Shown: positions 8,882 through 16,395 of the stretch, one piece after another | How positions within the stretch are numbered: position 1 is the stretch's first letter | How the letters are laid out: every line of letters starts with the position of its first letter | NCBI RefSeq assembly: GCF_001263355.1 | Contig: NZ_LGYO01000022.1 | Location: forward strand, 156,283 to 220,282 | DNA from: Acetobacterium bakii | Lineage (GTDB): Bacteria > Bacillota > Clostridia > Eubacteriales > Eubacteriaceae | Length of the DNA stretch: 64,000 bases | Direction: 5' to 3' | The notes under the pieces: generated by a model | What the model saw: only the letters and a program-made list of their open reading frames with translations | Database searches by the model: none | Told to the model about the DNA's origin: nothing | Position numbers and translations under genes: made by a program

Positions 8882-10597
8882 ATGAAAATATTTCTTTGCA
8901 ATGTGTCAAAAAAATATGAAACGACGTCCCATGATTATGTGGGGCTGTTTTATCTGGCCGGAGCGCTGGAAAGGGCCGGATTTGAACCCCTGGTTTTTCA
9001 TGGAAACCCGGAAAACCTTTTGGCGGAAATAAATAAAGCAAAACCTGATGCTTTGGGTTTTTCCTGTGACTTTGACAATACGCAGCTGATTGCCGGTCTG
9101 GCAAAAAAAACAAAGGACACCTGGGACATCCCCATCATTATCGGTGGTCCCCAAGCGATTGGGCTGAATGAAGAATTTTTACAAAACAGTCAGGTGGACT
9201 ATATCCTCAGAGGCGAAGGGGAAGTATCGCTGCCCCTGCTATTAGAGGTTATCCTGAATGACAAGGGCGATTTAAATGCGGTAAAAGGACTGGCCTATTT
9301 AAAGGACGGCGACTACCGGGAAACCCAGCCTCCGGAAATCATTGAAGACCTTGATGCTCTGGCGTTGCCGGCCTATCACTGTTCTCTCCATAAAAACCAT
9401 GCCTATGGCAAGCTGATTTTTACCGGCCGGGGCTGCCCCTATCAGTGTGCCTACTGTGCACCCAGTCCCGGGAAACAGAAAGTCCGGCTGCGCAGCATCC
9501 CGTTGGTACTTTCAGAAATTAAACTCAATTTAAAAAGCAATCCCGATTTAAGCTATCTTATTATTATGGATGACACCTTTACCGTTAACCGCCAGCGCAT
9601 AGAAGAATTCTGTGCAGGCATGCGGGAAATCAGAAAAGAACGGGATGTCGTCTGGTACTGTGAATGCCATGTGGGCCGCATTAAAAATTGGATGGATATC
9701 CTGCCGACGATGATTGATGCCGGACTGATCCGCCTTCAGATTGGCATTGAATCCGGTGATCAGAAGGTCATTGATCAATATAATAAGCATGTTGATATAC
9801 GGGATGTTATTGAATTTGTATCCTACGCCGCAGACTGCGGATTAACTCAGATCGCCACCAACTTTATTGTCGGCGGCCCGGTCGAAGTAGAGGGGGCAAC
9901 CCCGGGACTCATAAAAACCTTAATGGATCAGGGCCCAGGGGTCATTGACATTATCACCGGATTTTTAAGAGCCTATCCGGGTACCCAAATCCTTGAAAAT
10001 CCGGAGAAATTCGATTTGCAACTGCATGATGAGAGCGGGCTTCTTTCCGGCGATGATTACCCCTATGTGACACCCCAGGGGCGAAGTCAGGACCAGATTA
10101 TGAAAGACCGTCAGGAATTAAATAAAGTCATCCGGGAAAGCATGCAAAAGAAAATCAAAAACCATGAACTGAAACAGGATGCGGTGATGAAACAGTTTAA
10201 AGCCGCCCTGACCTATGGGATCAGGAGCCGCTGGTTTGAGGAAATTTCCGCCAATCCAAGGGCTTATGAATATTACTATGTGCTTTACTTAGATGAGGGA
10301 CAAGCCTTTGACGCAGCACTGGATTTTGCCAGAGATTACCCTCAAAGAACCTTTGAGCTATGGCGTACCATGACATTTACCCAGGGCTTTCCCATATTGG
10401 ATGGGATTGCCCTTTCACCCCTGGAGTATGAGCTGCTGTTCCGAAGTGCCGGAAAAAGAAGTCTTGGAGAGATCGAATCCGAACTGTATTTGAAGTTTGG
10501 AGATCCCTATGACAACCAGGCAGAGTTCCATGAAAAATTAGTTGATATTCTATATCAATTTAATTTTAAATATTGGCTGACTCATTTCGTGATTTAG
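8882..10597 (+). CDS. B12-binding radical SAM RiPP maturase
   Basis: This 571-residue enzyme has an N-terminal cobalamin-binding domain (GGPQAIG near residue 89), a radical SAM CxxxCxxC at C185, C189, C192, the MDDTFT motif, and a C-terminal PqqD-like segment (SPLEYELLFRSAGKRSLGEI). It ends 28 nt before the precursor gene, so it is almost certainly one of its modifying enzymes. It starts 14 nt after the double maturase with a weak AAAAAGGG site. After the cluster it has APSPG where three of its four sister units have EG(A/G)N, so its chemistry may differ. Confidence 0.85.
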   Translation: MKIFLCNVSKKYETTSHDYVGLFYLAGALERAGFEPLVFHGNPENLLAEINKAKPDALGFSCDFDNTQLIAGLAKKTKDTWDIPIIIGGPQAIGLNEEFLQNSQVDYILRGEGEVSLPLLLEVILNDKGDLNAVKGLAYLKDGDYRETQPPEIIEDLDALALPAYHCSLHKNHAYGKLIFTGRGCPYQCAYCAPSPGKQKVRLRSIPLVLSEIKLNLKSNPDLSYLIIMDDTFTVNRQRIEEFCAGMREIRKERDVVWYCECHVGRIKNWMDILPTMIDAGLIRLQIGIESGDQKVIDQYNKHVDIRDVIEFVSYAADCGLTQIATNFIVGGPVEVEGATPGLIKTLMDQGPGVIDIITGFLRAYPGTQILENPEKFDLQLHDESGLLSGDDYPYVTPQGRSQDQIMKDRQELNKVIRESMQKKIKNHELKQDAVMKQFKAALTYGIRSRWFEEISANPRAYEYYYVLYLDEGQAFDAALDFARDYPQRTFELWRTMTFTQGFPILDGIALSPLEYELLFRSAGKRSLGEIESELYLKFGDPYDNQAEFHEKLVDILYQFNFKYWLTHFVI

Positions 10598-10625
10598 CCA
10601 AAATAATTTTTAGAGGAGGAAGAAT

Positions 10626-10898
10626 ATGAGTATTGATGGAGCAAGAGCGTTGGCCGCAAAGGTATTAACCGATGAGGCACTGGCAAAACAAATCAATGAT
10701 GCTAAAACAGAAGCAGAATTTGATGCGATTGTTGCAAAATTGGGTTATACCGCTAAAGCTGACGAATTCAAAGCTGCTTTTAAAGAAGCAAAAGACAAAC
10801 AACCCATTAGCGATGATCAATTGGATCAGGCTGCCGGCGGTTTAAGTATTGTTGGCGTGGATTATGCATTTACAGCAACACAAACAGCTAGAGCCTAG
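10626..10898 (+). CDS. Nif11-like leader RiPP precursor peptide
   Basis: This 90-residue peptide is the likely substrate of the surrounding enzymes. Residues 1-72 match the Nif11-like leader pattern (helical, charged, with an AKxLGY segment at 37-41 and ISDDQLDQAAGG at the end). The double glycine at 71-72 is the expected cut site of the C39 peptidase transporter. The predicted core is LSIVGVDYAFTATQTARA, 18 residues, with no cysteine, so lanthionine, thiazole or sactionine chemistry on Cys is excluded. The best ribosome binding site in the locus (AGAGGAGGAAGA) precedes it, consistent with high expression. A pair of hairpins follows the stop. Confidence 0.88.
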   Translation: MSIDGARALAAKVLTDEALAKQINDAKTEAEFDAIVAKLGYTAKADEFKAAFKEAKDKQPISDDQLDQAAGGLSIVGVDYAFTATQTARA

Positions 10899-10911
10899 TT
10901 TTCTAAGAAAA

Positions 10912-10972
10912 GAAGGGGATTCTCCCCTTCGAACTACTGACTGCAAAGAGAGTCAGTAGTTCAAAGGGGGGA
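10912..10972 (+). promoter_or_regulatory. Mutually exclusive hairpins controlling the downstream maturase
   Basis: Hairpin 1 pairs GAAGGGGA (10912-10919) with TCCCCTTC (10923-10930). Hairpin 2 pairs GAACTACTGACT (10931-10942) perfectly with 10951-10962 and can extend, with one mismatch, so that CCCCTT (10924-10929) pairs with AAGGGG (10964-10969). The two states compete for the same C-rich strand. The extended form hides the AAAGGGGGGA ribosome binding site of the gene starting at 10982. No U-run follows, so translation control or mRNA end protection is more likely than termination. Confidence 0.65.
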
Positions 10973-10981
10973 TAAGCAGAT

Positions 10982-12733
10982 ATGGAATTATTATTGATTA
11001 AATCACACCGCTATGTCAGCGGTTATATTCCCGGGAGTAACCTGGGAATGAATATTCTGACCCAATTGTTAACTAAAAAGGGTTATGAGGTCCAAATGTT
11101 TCAAGGCTACGCCAAAGAAGCTCTGAACTATGTCAACGGGCTGATGAGTAAAGAAGATAAGCCGAAAATCGTTGGCTTTTATTGCGATTTCAACAATGTT
11201 CACTGGGTAAAGACCTTTTCACAGGAAGTGAAAAAACGCTTTCCCGAGGTGATTTTATTGGCCGGCGGTCCGCAAACTGCTGGGATGGATGCGGATTTTT
11301 TAAAAGAAACATCCATAGAAGCCGCTTGTATCGGAGAAGGTGAAGAAACCATTCTTGAATTGATGGACTTTTTTATTGAAAATAAAGGAGCACTAAAAGA
11401 CATCCAAGGAATTATTTATCTTGATGAAAAAGACGAACTGGTGGAAACACCGGCCCGGAAACCGCCCGAAGAACTGGATGACATTCCCTGGCCGGATATT
11501 ACCTTGACCAATGATTATAAGTATTATCAGCTACTACCGATCTTAACCGGTCGGGGCTGTCCCTTTGGCTGTACCTTCTGTTATGAGGGTGCTAATGCCA
11601 AACGGGTCCGCCGTCATTCGGTGCCGTCGCTGATGACTGAAATCCGGGACAATTTTAGGCGGGATCCAGCCATCAATTATATAAACTTTCTGGATGATAC
11701 CTTTACTCTGGACCATAAACGGGTCAACCAGATTTGTAAAGAAATAAAGGATATTCGAAAAGACTATGATTTTGTCTGGTTTGCCAGCGCTCATATCTCA
11801 ACCATTGACAAGCATCGGGAGATGGCAAAAAATATGGCAGATGCCGGGCTAAAAAAGATATTCTTTGGTCTGGAATCGGGCAGTGATGAGGTTCTAAAGA
11901 GCTACAATAAAAAAATAAACAAAAAAATGGTGGTAAATGTCATTGACCATTGTGTTGAATCAGGGATTCATGGCATTTCGGGCAACATTATTATCGGTGG
12001 CCCCCACGAGACCCGAGAAACCATCAAAGAATCTGAAAATTTGATTATGGAACTGCTTTACCGGGCCCCAGGCCAGTTCGAAACCGCCTATTTTTCATTT
12101 CTGCCTTATCCCAAAACCCCGATTACTTTAAACCCCGAGAAATTTGGGATGGAACTATACAATGATTGCATTGATTGCTGCAATGAGGATATGCCCCTTT
12201 CGAGAACCAAGGAATTGGATTTTACCGATTTGATGAATATTCGGTTGCAGGCCAATAAGCGGCTGCAAAATGAAATGCGCCGAATTTATTTTGACGGAAA
12301 AATCCCGGAAGCGGTTATTCTGGATTCCTACCGATTAGGTCGGCAATATGGAGTTTTTACCAGATGGAATGATTATGTCTATAAAAACATTCCCATCGAT
12401 GATGCATACTGGAAAATGCGGGCTTCGGATGATTACTTTTTAAATGTCCAGCTGGGCAGCCATGAGGAAGATGCCATTGTTCACCGAACCTTTGAATTAT
12501 GGCTGTACACCGATGTCAGCGGAGAAAAACCAAAAATATTTGATGAGACTCTGGATGAAACAGATTATACCCTGTTGAAGCTGTGCAACGGACGGCTTTC
12601 AAAAAAAGACGTGCTTCAGGAGGGCAGAAAAAATCTTGATCCCCAGGGAAAAAATCCCGATTTTTATGCTCAGGCCCACAGATCCCTGAATAAAATGGAG
12701 GGAAATAAGTGGATTTTATATCGGAAACCATGA
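10982..12733 (+). CDS. B12-binding radical SAM RiPP maturase
   Basis: This 583-residue enzyme has the same layout as its neighbours: a cobalamin-binding domain (GGPQTAG), radical SAM cysteines C193, C197, C200 in GRGCPFGCTFCYEG, the LDDTFT motif, and a C-terminal winged-helix-like segment (DETDYTLLKLCNGRLSKKD). The C-terminal segment is the most diverged of the set. The 3' end overlaps the next maturase by 25 nt. Its ribosome binding site can be masked by the upstream hairpin, so its level may be set separately from that of the precursor. Confidence 0.85.
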   Translation: MELLLIKSHRYVSGYIPGSNLGMNILTQLLTKKGYEVQMFQGYAKEALNYVNGLMSKEDKPKIVGFYCDFNNVHWVKTFSQEVKKRFPEVILLAGGPQTAGMDADFLKETSIEAACIGEGEETILELMDFFIENKGALKDIQGIIYLDEKDELVETPARKPPEELDDIPWPDITLTNDYKYYQLLPILTGRGCPFGCTFCYEGANAKRVRRHSVPSLMTEIRDNFRRDPAINYINFLDDTFTLDHKRVNQICKEIKDIRKDYDFVWFASAHISTIDKHREMAKNMADAGLKKIFFGLESGSDEVLKSYNKKINKKMVVNVIDHCVESGIHGISGNIIIGGPHETRETIKESENLIMELLYRAPGQFETAYFSFLPYPKTPITLNPEKFGMELYNDCIDCCNEDMPLSRTKELDFTDLMNIRLQANKRLQNEMRRIYFDGKIPEAVILDSYRLGRQYGVFTRWNDYVYKNIPIDDAYWKMRASDDYFLNVQLGSHEEDAIVHRTFELWLYTDVSGEKPKIFDETLDETDYTLLKLCNGRLSKKDVLQEGRKNLDPQGKNPDFYAQAHRSLNKMEGNKWILYRKP

Positions 12734-14412
12734 CTAATAAACCCGAAATTTTACTGGTCTATACCCAGCGAATGGTCCGGGGACGGACCTTTGAAATGAT
12801 TGAAAACCTGGGGATTTTAACCCTGGCGGCCCAACTCAATGCCAATGGCTTTGAGGCAAAGGCCTATACCGGCATTACCACCGATGCAGTGAAAACCATT
12901 GAAAAAATGAAAGGCAGGCTCTTTGCAGTCTGTTTTTATTGTGACTTTGACAATCGCTCGACAGTGGCTGCCATTATCAACTATTTAAAAAAGCACCATG
13001 ATTTTTATGTGGTGATGGGAGGCCCCCAAACCCTGCATATGACACAAAAAGATTTGGCAATATATGAGGCAGATGCTATTTTAAAAGGCGAAGGGGAAGA
13101 AACTCTGTTGGCCTGGCTAAATGCCAGGATCCAGGGGAAAGATATCATTGTGACCGGGGAAATCCGAGCGTCTCAGAACGCCGACTACGTCTACCTCGAA
13201 GATTTTTCACAATACGCATTACCCCGTAACGAAGATGCGCTTAATTACGCGGAAAGACCGCTGTTATCGGTGATTACTGCTAGGGGCTGTCCCTATCGCT
13301 GCGCGTTCTGCTTTGAAGGCGGGAATTCTAAAAAACTGAGAATGCGCAGGGCTGAAGAGGTGCTCAATGAAATTGAAGAACGTTTAAAAAGAAGTCACGG
13401 ACCCCGGTACCTGTTTTTTTGCGATGATACCTTTACAACCAATCCGGTGCGGCTTAGGAAGATTCTGTCAGGCTTGAAAACCCTTCGTGAAACCTATGAT
13501 TTTGTGTGGTTTTGTGAAGGTCATCCCGGATTTTTAGTCAAACATTCAAAGCTCATCGGGGAGATGATTGCCAGCGGTATGGTACGGATGCAAATCGGCA
13601 TGGAGTCGGGCGTCGATGAGGTGCTGGAGGCCTATGGCAAACAGGCAAAGCCGGCCGATATCCAAAAGGTTGTGGAAATCTGTTTTGCCGAAGGACTGCC
13701 CCAGTTAACCGGAAATTATATTATCGGCGGGGCCTTTGAAACAGAAGCGACCCTTGAAGCAACAACAACAACTGTTTTGGAATTGTTGGATTTGGCACCG
13801 GGAATGCTGGATCTGTCCACTACCTTTATCATGCCTCTGCCGGGCACGCAAATTTACAATCATCCCGAAAAATTCGGGATTGTGCTGGAAGATCGGGAAT
13901 GCATTACCGCCATAGAGGACTTCCCCGTCAATCATACCCAGGGACTTTCCCTGCCGGAAGTCTGCATGGGGCGTTCCCGCTTTATCACCAAGGTATCCAA
14001 TAAAATGAAAGAGCAGTTTGCCGCAGGCCTTGTTCCCAAAGAGCGGATCAGACAGGACTTTAAACTGGCGTTCAAATACGGCCTGGCAGCGGGATATCTT
14101 AAATTTATTTATGCCAAAAACAAGGTGATGGTTGATTATTACAAAAAACTGATTGATTATGACGGGCTTTTAAAAGAATGGCACGAACTCAGTGAAGATG
14201 AACAAAAGAACTGGATTATTCAAAAGATTCCGGATCTGTCAATGATTGATATCAAGGCACTCACCCAAAATGAATTCGAATGTCTGCGCTATTCCGGAAA
14301 AGTTACCATAAGTGAAATGACAGAGATCCTGAAGCTGTCGGCGGAGAAGATGAAAAAGCTATTAATGAAAATGAGTGACGATTATCTGATTTTATTTTCA
14401 GAGGTTATATAG
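12709..14412 (+). CDS. B12-binding radical SAM RiPP maturase
   Basis: This 567-residue enzyme has a cobalamin-binding domain (GGPQTLH), radical SAM cysteines C194, C198, C201 in ARGCPYRCAFCFEG, the CDDTFT motif, and a C-terminal PqqD-like segment (TQNEFECLRYSGKVTISEM). The GTG start at 12709 has GGAGGG six nt upstream within the previous gene; an ATG at 12730 would also be in frame. The 25-nt overlap with the preceding gene points to coupled translation. It is the fifth radical SAM unit in the cluster. Confidence 0.85.
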   Translation: MDFISETMTNKPEILLVYTQRMVRGRTFEMIENLGILTLAAQLNANGFEAKAYTGITTDAVKTIEKMKGRLFAVCFYCDFDNRSTVAAIINYLKKHHDFYVVMGGPQTLHMTQKDLAIYEADAILKGEGEETLLAWLNARIQGKDIIVTGEIRASQNADYVYLEDFSQYALPRNEDALNYAERPLLSVITARGCPYRCAFCFEGGNSKKLRMRRAEEVLNEIEERLKRSHGPRYLFFCDDTFTTNPVRLRKILSGLKTLRETYDFVWFCEGHPGFLVKHSKLIGEMIASGMVRMQIGMESGVDEVLEAYGKQAKPADIQKVVEICFAEGLPQLTGNYIIGGAFETEATLEATTTTVLELLDLAPGMLDLSTTFIMPLPGTQIYNHPEKFGIVLEDRECITAIEDFPVNHTQGLSLPEVCMGRSRFITKVSNKMKEQFAAGLVPKERIRQDFKLAFKYGLAAGYLKFIYAKNKVMVDYYKKLIDYDGLLKEWHELSEDEQKNWIIQKIPDLSMIDIKALTQNEFECLRYSGKVTISEMTEILKLSAEKMKKLLMKMSDDYLILFSEVI

Positions 14413-14421
14413 GAGAAGGTA

Positions 14422-15564
14422 ATGAAAAAACACCTGATGATACTAACGATAATAGTGGTTTGGGGAATATTGTGCTGTGGCTGCACAGCGAAAACAACCG
14501 AAAAGGAAACAGTGACAGTGGATGTTGTTTATCCATTTTCGGAAGAGTATAGTGCTTCCTTCAAGAACGGCATCGAGCTTGCCGCCAATGAAATCAATGG
14601 ACAGGGGGGCATCCTGAATAAAACTGTTGAAATAAATTATGCCGATGATGGCAATAATACCAATACCGCGGTGGAAGTTGCCACCATGATCGCCGAAAAA
14701 GAAGGCTTTCCCATTGTGATTGGGCATCGCAGTACCGATGATGTGCTGAAAGTGGCGGGTATTTACAATCAGAATAATAAGCTGTTGTTTGCACCCATAA
14801 TCGCCAGTTCCAAGGTGAGCCTGCCCGAAAATGAGGGCGTTTATCTCTGCGCGCCGTCGGAAGACGCAATGGCCAGTGAAATGGTTCAGAGCATGGCTTC
14901 CCAGGGAATCAGCAAGATCGCCATCGTTCACAGCGCCGGCAATACCTATGGAAAAGGCTATATGCAAAGTATTGAAGAACATGCCAGAGCATCCTCTATT
15001 GAAATTGTAGATGCGGTTTCCTATCTGCCAAACCTTGAATATTTCAGATATTATGTAAAAAAATGGGATAGTCTCGGTGCCCAGGCCATTGTTACAGCAT
15101 GTGTGGGAAATGACATCAGCACATTGTACGATTATCTGGAAAAAACCGGCAATACCCGGCCTGTTTTTGCGAGCTATGACATTGAAATCGAGCCCTATCC
15201 GATTCCTGAAAGTATAAAACCCCTCATCCAGGTGACCAGCTATTTTGAGAATAATGCCCAAACAGGGGCCCAGGCTGCTTTTATCGCGGCTTATCGACAA
15301 GCCTACGGCCAGGACCCTGATTTATCCGCAGCCCAGTCCTATTTGTCTATGCATCTGGCAGCAGATACGGTAAACAAGGCCCAGACGTTTGACATCGGGG
15401 CCATTAAAAAGGTGCTGGCTGAAAACAGTTTCGATACCTTATATGGGGGTCTAAGCTTCAACGAGCGGCTGATTACCGGCATTAACGTATTACAGAAGAT
15501 CTATGTGGGGAATCAATTGGTGCCTAAGAGCAATCTCTCGGATGGAGGAAAAACCAGTGAATGA
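14422..15564 (+). CDS. LivJ-like substrate-binding lipoprotein in the RiPP cluster
   Basis: This 380-residue protein belongs to the type I periplasmic binding fold (branched-chain amino acid-binding, Peripla_BP_6). An N-terminal hydrophobic segment ends in CCGC, giving a plausible lipidation site at C21. The mature part opens with VDVVYPFSEEYSASFKNGIELA, typical of the family. No matching permease or ATPase is nearby, and the gene lies between the maturases and the exporter with AGGAGAAGG overlapping the upstream stop. It may sense or capture the product, or take part in immunity; that is inference. Confidence 0.82.
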   Translation: MKKHLMILTIIVVWGILCCGCTAKTTEKETVTVDVVYPFSEEYSASFKNGIELAANEINGQGGILNKTVEINYADDGNNTNTAVEVATMIAEKEGFPIVIGHRSTDDVLKVAGIYNQNNKLLFAPIIASSKVSLPENEGVYLCAPSEDAMASEMVQSMASQGISKIAIVHSAGNTYGKGYMQSIEEHARASSIEIVDAVSYLPNLEYFRYYVKKWDSLGAQAIVTACVGNDISTLYDYLEKTGNTRPVFASYDIEIEPYPIPESIKPLIQVTSYFENNAQTGAQAAFIAAYRQAYGQDPDLSAAQSYLSMHLAADTVNKAQTFDIGAIKKVLAENSFDTLYGGLSFNERLITGINVLQKIYVGNQLVPKSNLSDGGKTSE

Positions 15565-16378
15565 ATCCATTTTCAAGAAGAAAGATGATAAAAAGATTAA
15601 AAATGAGCAGGCGGCCTTAATGACGGTCATTGGCCCTAAAAACTTGCTTATTTTATTGGGCATTCTGATTTTGTTAATCTGTGTGGTGGTATTTTCCATC
15701 ACCGTGCCCATTAATATTACCACGATCATGGATGCCACGGTTGCCTATGGTGAGGGAACGGTTGAAGTTCTGGGGGAAAATGAAGGGGTGCTCACCCAAC
15801 TCAGTGTATCCGAAGGGGATTATGTCCAAAAGGGTGATTTGTTGGGAGTGGTGACAAACGAAAACCTGGGGGCCCAGCTTGCCGGCGGGGCAGTGTTGAC
15901 TGAAGTTGAAAAAAGCAAGATCAAACGGCAGACTATGATTGTGGCCATGCAAAGCGGTATCATCAGCGGACTGAACTATCAGGAAGGTGAATTCCTGCCG
16001 AAAAACACCTCTTTTTGCCAAATTGTCAAAAAAGAAAATGAAAATACCACGGTGGTGGTCCTGGCCTTTTCCACTTATGAGGAAGCCCAAAGCGTTAAAC
16101 AGGGTGATAAAGTTTTCGTCAATCTGGAATCAGCACCCGCTGACCAGTTTGGGTATTTAAGAGGAGTTGTCCGAACGGTGCAACTGAGCGGGTTAAGCAA
16201 GGATGCAGAAAATCCGCTTGAAATGGAAATTATCATTGATCCCAAGCTGGATGACCAGGGAAATTATATGTGGACCAAAGAAAACAATCAGTTTGACGGC
16301 GAAATAAATCCCGGAACCAAGTGCCAGGCAACCATTTTCACAGATAAAATTTATCTGATTGACCTGATTATCTCCTAG
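15557..16378 (+). CDS. HlyD-like secretion adaptor (NHLM bacteriocin system type)
   Basis: This is a membrane-fusion-like protein with one N-terminal membrane helix (LLILLGILILLICVVVF) and a biotin-lipoyl-like hairpin (EGVLTQLSVSEGDYVQKGDLLG), as in the secretion protein of NHLM-type bacteriocin exporters. The GTG at 15557 has GGAGG eight nt upstream, overlaps the preceding stop by 8 nt and gives 273 residues; the frame is open from 15503 but has no ribosome binding site there. It should work with the two ABC transporters that follow. Confidence 0.82.
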   Translation: MNESIFKKKDDKKIKNEQAALMTVIGPKNLLILLGILILLICVVVFSITVPINITTIMDATVAYGEGTVEVLGENEGVLTQLSVSEGDYVQKGDLLGVVTNENLGAQLAGGAVLTEVEKSKIKRQTMIVAMQSGIISGLNYQEGEFLPKNTSFCQIVKKENENTTVVVLAFSTYEEAQSVKQGDKVFVNLESAPADQFGYLRGVVRTVQLSGLSKDAENPLEMEIIIDPKLDDQGNYMWTKENNQFDGEINPGTKCQATIFTDKIYLIDLIIS

Positions 16379-16395
16379 AAAGGCGGAAAGAACTC

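Noticed and set aside
10600-10900. Lanthipeptide, thiopeptide or sactipeptide identity for the precursor
   Set aside because: The core has no cysteine and the locus has no LanM/LanB, YcaO or SPASM-type sactisynthase.
14443-15300. 285-residue open frame on the minus strand inside the lipoprotein gene
   Set aside because: It lies antisense to a clearly family-matched gene in the same codon register, has no ribosome binding site and matches no family pattern.
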